Origin: JAPLDA01 sp043742705 | GTDB lineage: Bacteria > Bacteroidota > Bacteroidia > AKYH767-A > 2013-40CM-41-45 | Length of the DNA: 19,544 bases | Reading direction: 5' to 3' | NCBI GenBank assembly: GCA_043742705.1 | Contig: JAYTXY010000044.1 | Location: 1-19,544, forward strand | Shown: piece by piece, positions 7,764 through 14,583 of the stretch | Numbering within the stretch: the stretch's first letter is position 1 | Layout of the letters: each line of letters opens with the position of its first letter | The notes under the pieces: generated by a model | Database searches by the model: none | Told to the model about the DNA's origin: nothing | Seen by the model: the letters and a program-made list of their open reading frames with translations, nothing else | Program-made: the position numbers and the translations under genes

Positions 7764-7824
7764 TTTGCAAAAATCGGCAAAGTTTTGCAAGATTTTTTCA
7801 AAAAAGTTCGCAAAATGCGAACTT
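7764..7824. promoter_or_regulatory. Palindromic operator sites upstream of higBA
   Basis: Two inverted repeats precede the toxin gene. TTGCAAAA (7765-7772) and TTTTGCAA (7783-7790) are separated by 10 bases. AAGTTCGCA (7804-7812) and TGCGAACTT (7816-7824) form a perfect 9-bp palindrome around three bases. All share a TT(T/C)GCAAAA-like half-site. The second palindrome lies immediately upstream of the -7 box at 7831, where a bound repressor would block transcription. HigA antitoxins usually repress their own operon, so HigA is the likely ligand. Confidence 0.6.
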
Positions 7825-7830
7825 CTGTTA

Positions 7831-7838
7831 TACATTTG
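7831..7838 (+). promoter_or_regulatory. Putative -7 box of higBA
   Basis: TACATTTG matches TAnnTTTG exactly; the -33 region overlaps the palindrome at 7804-7824. A start near 7845 leaves a leader of about 18 bases before the GTG at 7863 and argues against starts upstream. Confidence 0.5.
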
Positions 7839-7862
7839 TCTCACCAAAACCGTCATGCTGAA

Positions 7863-8156
7863 GTGAATATTTACAATAAGAGTACGCTAATTAGTTTTTG
7901 GAAGAAACATCACCAAGCAAAAGTGCCATTACAAACATGGTATAAGATAACCGAGAGCGCAAATTGGAAAAATACAAATGACGTTAAAAAAATATACGGT
8001 ACTGCTGATGCAATTGGAAAAAACAGAGTGGTATTTAATATCAAAGGGAACGATTACAGATTAATTGTTGCTTTCAACTTTGAGCGACACTGGGCGTTTA
8101 TCAAATTCATAGGCACTCATAAGGAATACGATAAAATAGATACTACTGAAATTTAA
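7863..8156 (+). CDS. higB: HigB-family toxin (mRNA interferase)
   Basis: 97 residues from a GTG start. It matches the HigB_toxin family (RelE/ParE superfamily) along its whole length: NIYNKSTLISFWKKH at the N-terminus, TWYKITESANWKNTNDV in the middle, NRVVFNIKGNDYRLIV as the central strands, and FIGTHKEYDKID at the C-terminus. These toxins cut mRNA on the ribosome until neutralised by the antitoxin. In-frame TTG (7785) and ATG (7815) would lengthen it, but they lie upstream of the predicted promoter box, and family members begin with the equivalent of VNIYNKST. The antitoxin gene follows after 6 bp. The pair sits right behind tRNA-Gln and looks A+T-richer by eye than its surroundings, in keeping with horizontal acquisition. 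Confidence 0.88.
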   Translation: MNIYNKSTLISFWKKHHQAKVPLQTWYKITESANWKNTNDVKKIYGTADAIGKNRVVFNIKGNDYRLIVAFNFERHWAFIKFIGTHKEYDKIDTTEI

Positions 8157-8162
8157 ACTACA

Positions 8163-8516
8163 ATGGAAATCAAATTAATTAAAACAGAAAAAGACTATCA
8201 GCAAACCTTAAAAAAGTTTGAGAAACTTTTTGATGCTCCGAAAGGAAGCAAAGAAGGTGATGAAGCGGAAGTACTTTCCATACTTATTGAAAAGTATGAA
8301 AGAGAACATTACAAGATTGAAGCTCCCGATCCTATTGAAGCTATCAAATACGTTATGGAAGAAAAAGGATTAAGTAATAAAGACGTAGTTCAATATTTTG
8401 GAAGCAAAAGTTTAGTTACCCAGGTTCTGAAAAGAGAACGAAGCCTTTCATTAAAAATGATTCGAGCTTTGCATCGTGGCTTGGGGTTGCCTTATGAATT
8501 ATTGATTGCAAGCTAA
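8163..8516 (+). CDS. higA: HigA-family antitoxin with C-terminal helix-turn-helix
   Basis: 117 residues. The N-terminal half (about 1-55) is acidic and helical (KTEKDYQQTLKKFEKLFD), as in the COG5499-type antitoxins that pair with HigB_toxin proteins. The C-terminal half is a Cro/CI-type helix-turn-helix: IEAIKYVMEEKGLSNKDVVQ, then YFGSKSLVTQVLKRERSLSL with the usual turn and recognition helix, and RALHRGLGLPYELLI. It is expected to bind HigB and to repress the operon, probably at the palindromes at 7764-7824. No promoter of its own is visible in the 6-bp gap, so it is co-transcribed with higB. Confidence 0.88.
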   Translation: MEIKLIKTEKDYQQTLKKFEKLFDAPKGSKEGDEAEVLSILIEKYEREHYKIEAPDPIEAIKYVMEEKGLSNKDVVQYFGSKSLVTQVLKRERSLSLKMIRALHRGLGLPYELLIAS

Positions 8517-8519
8517 GTT

Positions 8520-8548
8520 TATCAATACTTATTGATACTTATTTTTTT
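8520..8548 (+). terminator. Possible weak terminator after higA
   Basis: TATCAAT (8520-8526) pairs with ATTGATA (8531-8537) around ACTT, followed after CTTA by seven T. The stem is A+T-rich and the spacer is unusual, so this is tentative. Confidence 0.35.
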
Positions 8549-8586
8549 CATGTGTTACTTTTTACTCCCTACTCTCCTACAAAAAC

Positions 8587-8614
8587 TTGTAAAGCATTGA
8601 TTAAAATACTTTTG
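8587..8614 (+). promoter_or_regulatory. Orphan promoter in the 8517-8817 gap
   Basis: TTG (8587-8589), 17 bases, TACTTTTG (8607-8614). The -7 box is identical to that of tRNA-Gln, and both -33 regions contain CTTGTAA. No gene follows before the strong terminator at 8659. Confidence 0.5.
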
Positions 8615-8620
8615 TATTAG

Positions 8621-8692
8621 CAGTCAAACATACTGACAGGACAACCATTTGGATTTTAAACCTCTGCAGAAAATTTTGCGGAGGTTTTTTTA
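8621..8692 (+). ncRNA. Candidate short RNA or decayed tRNA unit
   Basis: The 301-bp gene-free stretch 8517-8817 contains a promoter (8587-8614), then about 70 bases without an ORF, then a strong terminator (8659-8692). The sequence AGGACAACCA at 8638-8647 equals the tRNA-Gln 3' end (AGGACA plus A) followed by CCA. Either a small RNA is made here or this is what remains of a second tRNA gene or an attachment-site copy. The rest of the stretch (8693-8817) shows nothing I recognise. Confidence 0.3.
8659..8692 (+). terminator. Strong intrinsic terminator
   Basis: AACCTCTGCA (8659-8668) pairs with TGCGGAGGTT (8677-8686), a 10-bp stem with one G-T pair and an 8-base loop, followed by a run of T to 8691. 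Confidence 0.8.
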
Positions 8693-8817
8693 TTTAACAT
8701 TTGGTTCCCTTCTTCTGCATTTGGGGAATTTTTTTCTTAGTTATTTCCTGATTTGTGTGAATGCACGCTGGTTTCAATGGGAATCATTTTTGCACCATGA
8801 TTTGAAAACAACTTGCC

Positions 8818-9411
8818 ATGAAAACACTCATTAGAATTTCAGTCGTCCTGTTGTTTGTAACATTGGCTAGATCAACAAAAGGACAGGTTGCGGGCGGAAT
8901 AGAAGCAGCAGTTACTACAACATCCGTAAAAATCAGCGACATCGATAATGAATTTACGAATGTCATTAAAGGAAATGGCATCATGGGATTTGAGGGCGGA
9001 TTGTTTCTTCGAGTCGGAATGGGCCCTTTGTATCTGAAACCTAAATTATTACTTGAGTATCAATCAGGAACTCTTTTCTACACGACAAACGGAAGCGAGC
9101 AAAATGTAAACTTCCATGCCGGGAAATTGGTAATTCCTGTTTTAGTTGGTTTGAAAATTTTTCCTCCTGTATTGGGATTAGAAGCAGGCCCTGTGTACAA
9201 TAATTTTCTGTTCGCAACGAAGGATTTTAACGGCAATCAAATCGATCTGAAGAAAGGTGGTTTGGGCTACCGAATCGGTTTGAATGCTACGTTGAGTATA
9301 CTAAATCTCACTGTCAGCTACCAGGGAATTAAAAACAGCGGATCAATCACATCAGGTGCGTCTTATGAAAATCCTGATCAGTTGATCTTCGGAGTAGGAA
9401 TAGAATTTTGA
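8818..9411 (+). CDS. Outer-membrane beta-barrel (porin-like) protein
   Basis: 197 residues. Residues 1-23 are a Sec signal peptide (MKTLIRISVVLLFVTLAR) with probable cleavage near KG|Q. The mature part alternates hydrophobic and polar residues in strands separated by Gly-rich turns (GGLFLRVGMGPLYLKPKLLL, then HAGKLVIPVLVGLKIFPP, LGLEAGPVYNNF and GLGYRIGLNATLSI) and ends in an aromatic residue (FGVGIEF), the C-terminal signal for insertion of outer-membrane barrels. It fits the small OMP_b-brl/PorT-like families common in Bacteroidota, probably with eight strands. Transport or adhesion roles cannot be told apart. It appears monocistronic, with a converging lipoprotein gene downstream. Confidence 0.75.
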   Translation: MKTLIRISVVLLFVTLARSTKGQVAGGIEAAVTTTSVKISDIDNEFTNVIKGNGIMGFEGGLFLRVGMGPLYLKPKLLLEYQSGTLFYTTNGSEQNVNFHAGKLVIPVLVGLKIFPPVLGLEAGPVYNNFLFATKDFNGNQIDLKKGGLGYRIGLNATLSILNLTVSYQGIKNSGSITSGASYENPDQLIFGVGIEF

Positions 9412-9429
9412 AAAGCTTTCTACGAACTA

Positions 9430-9948
9430 TTAACCAACCACCTTTTTCATCTGGCAGTAAAACATGTCGTCATTGCTGCCGTCACCGTCAAAATCAAGTT
9501 TGGAGCGTAGTTCAGCAACACCTGCGGTAAAATCAATCCGGTAATCCATCTGCTTGTCATCGGGAAAAAGCTGGTGAATCTTCAATTGGTTTTTACCTAC
9601 GTCCCATTTTCCGGCTGTCATTTTTATCAACTTTCCGTCTGTTGAAGTATACGCTGATATGTAGGTCTTATTGGGGTTGAAAATGGTTTGCATAGGTTGC
9701 ATCCTTAATTTCTTTGTCCAGTCATCTTTTGTTACTTCGAGAATCACGGACATCTGGCTGTTATGAATTGTATCAATACCAACCACCAGCGCATCGGATT
9801 GCCACATACCGACCATTGAATTTCTCAGCTCGTTCTCTGCATTGAAATTTTCCTCATTCGCAGGGGGAACAGGAGTGCGGCTGCAACTCAACATGAAAAG
9901 CCCGGCAATGAAAGCAGGCAGAAAACATTTTCTAAAAAGAATAATCAT
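9430..9948 (-). CDS. Lipoprotein, function unknown, with a Ca-binding-like loop
   Basis: 172 residues. The lipoprotein signal ends at lipobox FMLSC (Cys22). The mature part begins with a Pro/Asn/Glu-rich linker, then ELRNSMVGMWQSDAL, which resembles the start of lipocalin-like domains (one helix, then the GxW strand), followed by alternating beta segments. Near the C-terminus DFDGDGSNDD (152-161) has the DxDxDGxxD spacing of calcium-binding loops. No firm family assignment. On the minus strand TATATTTG (9960-9953) is an exact -7 box only 4 bp before the ATG; if used, the message would be almost leaderless. Confidence 0.65.
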   Translation of the reverse strand: MIILFRKCFLPAFIAGLFMLSCSRTPVPPANEENFNAENELRNSMVGMWQSDALVVGIDTIHNSQMSVILEVTKDDWTKKLRMQPMQTIFNPNKTYISAYTSTDGKLIKMTAGKWDVGKNQLKIHQLFPDDKQMDYRIDFTAGVAELRSKLDFDGDGSNDDMFYCQMKKVVG

Positions 9949-10068
9949 ATAACAAATATAAGAACTCCAGATAATACTAACGGTAAGGCATCGAATAAAA
10001 TTGTCCTCACTTCAATATAATTTTCCAATCTGAACACTATCTTCGCCTCCGTAATAAAGAAAGGAAAA

Positions 10069-10752
10069 ATGATTACTACTCTTAGAATGTTTTATACCTC
10101 AGTAGGTCGCAAACTACTGATGGCTTTAACCGGACTATTTCTTTGCACGTTTCTAGTGGAGCATCTGTATGGTAATTTGCAGTTATACAAATTAGACGGG
10201 GGAAAAGCATTCAATGAATACACTGAATTTATGACGGGCAACATGCTCATCCGAACGGTTGAGTATTTACTGTTCGCCGGAATAATTCTTCATGCTCTCG
10301 ATGGATTCATGCTCACGATGGCAAACCGCAGAGCGCGCCCTGTTCGTTATGAAGTAAACCGCCAGTCACAAAACAGTACCTGGTTTTCACGCAACATGGG
10401 ATTGACGGGAAGTATTGTTTTTGTTTTCCTCGTAATTCACCTGAGAGAATTCTTCTTCGCTCACCGTTTTGGCGCAGCAACTGAATCGATGGCAGTAAGC
10501 GTTGCGAATGCGTTCTCAACGGCATGGTATGCATCTCTTTACATAGTTGCCATGTTAATTCTCGGAGCACATCTTAACCACGGCTTCCAGAGTTCATTCC
10601 AGACACTTGGTTTAAACAACATCCGTTATATGAAAAACCTGAAGTTCATCGGAACTCTTTTCGCGATGATCATTATGATCGGTTTCGCTTCATTCCCTGT
10701 GATGTTCTACTTTAATTTGTTCAACATCAGTTCAGACATTTTAGGAAAATAG
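10069..10752 (+). CDS. sdhC: Succinate dehydrogenase cytochrome b558 subunit
   Basis: 227 residues, the single large membrane anchor of a type B succinate:quinone oxidoreductase (the form with five helices and two hemes, as in Bacillus, Wolinella and Bacteroidota). Histidines in membrane helices suitable as heme ligands are His32 (FLVEHLYGN), His75 (ILHALDG), His124 (FLVIHLREFF) and His168/His171 (GAHLNHGF). It carries electrons from the iron-sulfur subunit to menaquinone, or the reverse for fumarate reduction. It is first in the operon, with sdhA 52 bp downstream. TATCTTCG at 10038-10045 is a one-mismatch -7 box, and AAGG precedes the ATG. Confidence 0.95.
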   Translation: MITTLRMFYTSVGRKLLMALTGLFLCTFLVEHLYGNLQLYKLDGGKAFNEYTEFMTGNMLIRTVEYLLFAGIILHALDGFMLTMANRRARPVRYEVNRQSQNSTWFSRNMGLTGSIVFVFLVIHLREFFFAHRFGAATESMAVSVANAFSTAWYASLYIVAMLILGAHLNHGFQSSFQTLGLNNIRYMKNLKFIGTLFAMIIMIGFASFPVMFYFNLFNISSDILGK

Positions 10753-10804
10753 ATTCGTATCACTCAACCATAATTCCGTTTCGCTTTTACGGGAAACAAC
10801 TACA

Positions 10805-12724
10805 ATGACAAAACTAAATTCGAAAATTCCTGATGGTTCACTTACAGAAAAGTGGACGAAGTATAAATCAACCGTCCGGCTTGTTAATCCCGCAAACAAA
10901 AGAAAGCTGGAAGTGATTGTAGTAGGAAGCGGACTGGCAGGAGCTTCCGCTGCTGCTTCAATGGCTGAATTAGGTTATTCAGTAAAATGTTTTTGTTTCC
11001 AGGATTCTCCGCGTAGAGCACATTCAATTGCAGCACAAGGTGGAATCAATGCGGCAAAAAATTATTCGAACGATGGCGACAGTGTCTACCGTTTGTTTTA
11101 TGACACCGTGAAAGGCGGAGATTACCGTGCACGCGAGGCGAATGTTTATAGACTTGCTGAAGTGAGTGCTTCCATCATCGATCAATGTGTTGCACAAGGC
11201 GTTCCGTTTGCACGTGAATATGGCGGACTGCTTGACAACCGTTCGTTCGGTGGCGTGCAGGTTTCGCGAACTTTTTATGCGCGCGGACAAACAGGTCAGC
11301 AATTGCTGCTTGGCGCTTACTCTTCTTTATCAAGACAAATTGCAAAAGGCAATTGTAAAATGTACAACCGTCATGAGATGCTCGAAGTGGTAACGATTGA
11401 CGGAAAAGCACGCGGAATTATTGCAAGAGATTTAATCACGGGAGAAATCGAGCGGCATGCTGCACATGCTATCGTTCTTGCAACCGGTGGTTACGGAAAT
11501 GTTTTTTTCCTTTCAACAAATGCAATGGGAAGTAACACCACTGCAATCTGGAAGGCGTATAAGAAAGGAGCCTTCTTCGGCAATCCGTGTTTTACACAAA
11601 TACATCCAACGTGTATTCCCGTGTCAGGTGAATACCAATCGAAACTCACGTTGATGAGTGAAAGTTTACGCAATGACGGTCGTGTGTGGGTGCCAAAAGC
11701 AAAAGGAGATCAACGCAAACCTTCAGATATTCCTGAAGAAGAAAGAGATTATTACCTGGAGCGAAGATATCCTGCATTTGGGAATCTTGTTCCACGCGAT
11801 GTGGCTTCGCGTGCTGCGAAGATGGCTTGCGATGAAGGAAAAGGTGTTGGCCCTTCCGGACTTGCAGTGTATCTTGATTTCGAAGCAGCCATCAAACGTC
11901 TTGGACTCGATGTCATCCGCGAGCGCTACGGAAACCTTTTTGAAATGTATGATAAAATTACCGGTGAAGATCCGTACAAAACACCAATGCGAATTTATCC
12001 TGCGGTGCATTATACCATGGGCGGTTTGTGGGTTGATTATAACCTGATGACAAGTGTACAAGGTTTGTATGCAATCGGTGAATGTAATTTCAGTGATCAC
12101 GGTGCAAACCGTCTTGGTGCTTCAGCGTTAATGCAAGGTTTGGCTGACGGATACTTTGTTCTTCCTTACACGATCGGTGAATACCTTGCTGATGAAATCC
12201 GGAATCCGGTTGTTTCCACTACACTTCCAGAATTTGATCAGGCTGAAAAAAATGTCCGTGATACCATCAGCCGCATGATGAATGTAAAAGGAAAACAGAG
12301 CGTTGATGATCTTCATAAAAAATTAGGCAAGGTGATGTGGGAATATTGCGGCATGGGTCGCAACGAAGCGGGATTGTTGAAAGCACGGACAATGATCAAA
12401 GAGATCAAGGAAGAATTCTGGAAAGATGTTCGCATTCCCGGAACTGCTGATGAATTCAATCCTGAACTTGAAAAAGCCGGCCGTGTGGCTGACTTCATCG
12501 AACTCGGAGCGTTGATGGTGGAAGACGCATTGAACCGCAGAGAATCCTGTGGCGGACATTTCCGTGAAGAATCACAAACAGAAGACGGAGAAGCAAAACG
12601 TGACGATGACAACTTTAGCTATGTCGCAGCCTGGGAATTTGCAGGCGAGAGCAATTCTCCTGTATTAAATAAAGAAGAGTTGAAATTTGACGTAGTGCAT
12701 CCGAGTCAGAGAAGTTATAAATAA
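10805..12724 (+). CDS. sdhA: Succinate dehydrogenase / fumarate reductase flavoprotein subunit
   Basis: 639 residues, the catalytic subunit interconverting succinate and fumarate. The FAD-binding Rossmann motif is VVGSGLAGASAA (39-50). AHSIAAQGGINAA (72-84) contains His73, the residue to which FAD is covalently attached in this family. Substrate-site sequences HPTCIP, SESLRNDGRVW and NRLGASALMQG are present, and the C-terminal region has NRRESCGGHFREES. Length and the C-A-B gene order fit the type B enzymes of Bacteroidota. The stop codon lies inside the left arm of the 29-bp inverted repeat that follows. Confidence 0.97.
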   Translation: MTKLNSKIPDGSLTEKWTKYKSTVRLVNPANKRKLEVIVVGSGLAGASAAASMAELGYSVKCFCFQDSPRRAHSIAAQGGINAAKNYSNDGDSVYRLFYDTVKGGDYRAREANVYRLAEVSASIIDQCVAQGVPFAREYGGLLDNRSFGGVQVSRTFYARGQTGQQLLLGAYSSLSRQIAKGNCKMYNRHEMLEVVTIDGKARGIIARDLITGEIERHAAHAIVLATGGYGNVFFLSTNAMGSNTTAIWKAYKKGAFFGNPCFTQIHPTCIPVSGEYQSKLTLMSESLRNDGRVWVPKAKGDQRKPSDIPEEERDYYLERRYPAFGNLVPRDVASRAAKMACDEGKGVGPSGLAVYLDFEAAIKRLGLDVIRERYGNLFEMYDKITGEDPYKTPMRIYPAVHYTMGGLWVDYNLMTSVQGLYAIGECNFSDHGANRLGASALMQGLADGYFVLPYTIGEYLADEIRNPVVSTTLPEFDQAEKNVRDTISRMMNVKGKQSVDDLHKKLGKVMWEYCGMGRNEAGLLKARTMIKEIKEEFWKDVRIPGTADEFNPELEKAGRVADFIELGALMVEDALNRRESCGGHFREESQTEDGEAKRDDDNFSYVAAWEFAGESNSPVLNKEELKFDVVHPSQRSYK

Positions 12725-12862
12725 TTTGATGATGTGCTGATTTGATAATGTGATAATGAAAATTGCATCTTTAAATCGCTCATTTGAAAAGAGTAGAAAC
12801 CAAAACGACTAAAAAATTTGGGTTGATGCTGAAATTATCAAATCAGCACATCATCAAATTAT
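12721..12862. repeat. 29-bp perfect inverted repeat in the sdhA-sdhB gap
   Basis: Bases 12721-12749 are the exact reverse complement of 12834-12862; the 84 bases between them are unpaired. The left arm contains the sdhA stop codon, and the right arm ends 12 bp before the sdhB ATG. The arms themselves are built of TTTGAT/ATCAAA-like short repeats. It can form a long hairpin in the sdh mRNA, or it may be a small non-autonomous element; no target-site duplication is visible. Confidence 0.9.
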
Positions 12863-12874
12863 CAAATTAAACCA

Positions 12875-13636
12875 ATGAGCGACACAATCAACCTGAAATT
12901 AAAAATCTGGCGGCAGAAAAACACAACGGCTAAAGGTCACTTTGAAATGTACGATATGCCGGGAGTGAGTACACACATGTCATTTCTTGAAATGATGGAT
13001 GTGCTGAACGACCGACTTATCAAGGATGATAAAGATCCTGTTGCATTCGACCACGATTGCCGTGAAGGCATTTGCGGCATGTGCAGCATGTACATCAACG
13101 GACGTGCGCACGGACTTTTAAAAGGAACTACGACCTGCCAGTTACACATGCGCCACTTTGAAAACGGAGAAACGATCACCATCGAACCGTGGCGCGCTGA
13201 AGCTTTTCCTGTGATCAAAGATCTCGCTGTCGATCGAACTGCGTTTGATAAAATCATCCAGGCAGGCGGTTACATTTCCGTCAACACAGGAAATGCTGTG
13301 GATGCGAATGCGCTTCCGATTGAAAAAGCAAAATCCGATGAAGCATTTGACGCTGCTGCTTGTATCGGCTGTGGTGCCTGTGTTGCCGCTTGTAAGAATG
13401 CCTCTGCAATGTTGTTCATGTCTGCTAAAGTTTCTCAACTCGCTTTGCTTCCACAGGGAGAACCTGAACGTAACATTCGTGTTTTGAAAATGATGGAAGC
13501 GCATGATGAGGCGGGATTTGGAAGCTGCACAAACACACGGGCATGTGAAGCAGAATGTCCGAAAGAGATTTCAGTTTCACATATTGCGCGGTTTAACCGT
13601 GAATACCTGAGGGCAAGCATGTCCGTAGAAAAATAA
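12875..13636 (+). CDS. sdhB: Succinate dehydrogenase iron-sulfur subunit
   Basis: 253 residues with three clusters. [2Fe-2S]: CREGICGMC (Cys62, 67, 70) and Cys88. [4Fe-4S]: CIGCGACVAAC (Cys163, 166, 169, 173). The C-terminal cysteines Cys218, Cys224 and Cys228 (SCTNTRACEAECPKE) serve the [3Fe-4S] cluster and the shared Cys-Pro position. It passes electrons from the flavoprotein to the hemes of SdhC. It is separated from sdhA by 150 bp carrying the inverted repeat, unusually long for genes whose products are needed in equal amounts; no separate promoter is obvious in that gap. Confidence 0.97.
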   Translation: MSDTINLKLKIWRQKNTTAKGHFEMYDMPGVSTHMSFLEMMDVLNDRLIKDDKDPVAFDHDCREGICGMCSMYINGRAHGLLKGTTTCQLHMRHFENGETITIEPWRAEAFPVIKDLAVDRTAFDKIIQAGGYISVNTGNAVDANALPIEKAKSDEAFDAAACIGCGACVAACKNASAMLFMSAKVSQLALLPQGEPERNIRVLKMMEAHDEAGFGSCTNTRACEAECPKEISVSHIARFNREYLRASMSVEK

Positions 13637-13701
13637 ACTCCATTTACTTCCGGAAAGCTTATTCACACGGCCTTTCAACAGGTATTAATTTTTGCAAAAA
13701 T

Positions 13702-13731
13702 TTTGTTTCAAAAAGATTTCTGTGATATTTG
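13702..13731 (+). promoter_or_regulatory. Putative promoter of rnc
   Basis: TTTG (13702-13705), 18 bases, GATATTTG (13724-13731), one mismatch from TAnnTTTG. The expected start near 13738 lies before the TTG at 13765 and after the TTG at 13729, which helps choose the start codon of rnc. Confidence 0.45.
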
Positions 13732-13764
13732 TGTCTCCTAACAACGGGTAAACCAACGGATCTT

Positions 13765-14481
13765 TTGCTTTCTTTCTTCAGATTATATTTTTCCAAAGAC
13801 AAAAAACTTTTTCAATCCCTGAAAAACCTCACGGGATTTTATCCTAATAATCTGTCTGTCTATAAACTTGCGTTCAGCCATCGCAGCAGTGCAGAAGAAC
13901 ATCCCAGCGGATTAAAACTCAGCAACGAACGGCTTGAATATTTGGGCGATGCCATTCTCGGAGCAGTGGTTGCAGAAATGCTTTTCAAAAAGTTTCCTTT
14001 TAAGGAAGAAGGATTTCTTACTGAGATGCGTTCCAAGATTGTAAACCGCGAACACCTGAACAAACTGGCACTGAAACTCGGGATGGATCATTACATGAAT
14101 GGCTCCATTGATCCAGCCGCTAAAAACCGTTCAGTTTACGGAGATGCTTTTGAAGCATTGATTGGTGCAGTATACATTGACAAAGGATACGAAGTGACAC
14201 GTAAATTAATTCTCGACCGTTTCATCAAACATCACATCGATGTGGAAGAATTGGAACAGATCGAAAAAAATTTCAAAAGCAAACTGATCAACTGGGGACA
14301 ACGTGAACGAAAAAGCGTTGAGTTTGAATTTCTGGAAGAAGTTGACAATGGCGGAAAACGATTGCTGCGCGTTCGTCTCGTAGTTGACGGAAATGAAATT
14401 GCCCGTGGAGAAGATTATTCAAAGAAACGCGCTGAACAGATTGCTGCTCAGAAAGCCTGCGAAGTACTGGGGATTTTATAG
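13765..14481 (+). CDS. rnc: Ribonuclease III
   Basis: Double-stranded-RNA endonuclease for rRNA and mRNA processing. The RNase III signature NERLEYLGDAIL (54-65; Glu55, Asp62) and second acidic site YGDAFEALIGAVY (125-137; Asp127, Glu130) are intact. The C-terminal third is a dsRNA-binding domain (FKSKLINWGQ to SKKRAEQIAAQKACEVLG). No ATG precedes the catalytic domain: an in-frame stop at 13723 leaves TTG at 13729 or 13765. I prefer 13765, giving 238 residues starting MLSFFRLYFS, because Bacteroidota orthologues begin similarly and because the predicted transcription start lies between the two codons. The usual fabF neighbour is absent. Confidence 0.93.
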   Translation: MLSFFRLYFSKDKKLFQSLKNLTGFYPNNLSVYKLAFSHRSSAEEHPSGLKLSNERLEYLGDAILGAVVAEMLFKKFPFKEEGFLTEMRSKIVNREHLNKLALKLGMDHYMNGSIDPAAKNRSVYGDAFEALIGAVYIDKGYEVTRKLILDRFIKHHIDVEELEQIEKNFKSKLINWGQRERKSVEFEFLEEVDNGGKRLLRVRLVVDGNEIARGEDYSKKRAEQIAAQKACEVLGIL

Positions 14482-14509
14482 GCACTTAAAATCCATTCAT
14501 AGTTTTTCA

Positions 14510-14517
14510 TACTTTTG
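14510..14517 (+). promoter_or_regulatory. -7 box upstream of glutaryl-CoA dehydrogenase
   Basis: TACTTTTG, the same octamer as in the tRNA-Gln and orphan promoters, 66 bp before the ATG. No clear -33 TTTG. Transcription from near 14523 would put the heptamer array at 14553 in the leader. Confidence 0.45.
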
Positions 14518-14552
14518 GCGCTGAAAAAATCAACCTGTTTTATTTTTCATCT

Positions 14553-14583
14553 CTCAGAACTCTGAACTAAAAACTCCGAACTA
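14553..14583. repeat. Degenerate heptanucleotide array abutting the gcdH start
   Basis: CTCAGAA, CTCTGAA, CTAAAAA, CTCCGAA and CTA follow one another with an exact 7-base period, and the ATG begins at the next base (14584). Confidence 0.7.

Noticed and set aside
7671..7856. ORFs of about 60 residues on both strands between tRNA-Gln and higB
   Set aside because: They overlap each other and the operator region, and have no recognisable protein features.
7785..7862. Longer N-terminus for HigB from TTG 7785 or ATG 7815
   Set aside because: These codons lie in or before the palindrome and upstream of the TACATTTG box, and the added residues do not fit the family N-terminus.
11024..12612. Several 60-130 residue ORFs overlapping sdhA in other frames
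   Set aside because: They are shadows of the strongly conserved sdhA coding sequence.
12721..12862. Reading the sdhA-sdhB inverted repeat as an intrinsic terminator
   Set aside because: The 84-base loop and lack of a T-tract after the right arm do not fit, and termination there would cut off sdhB.
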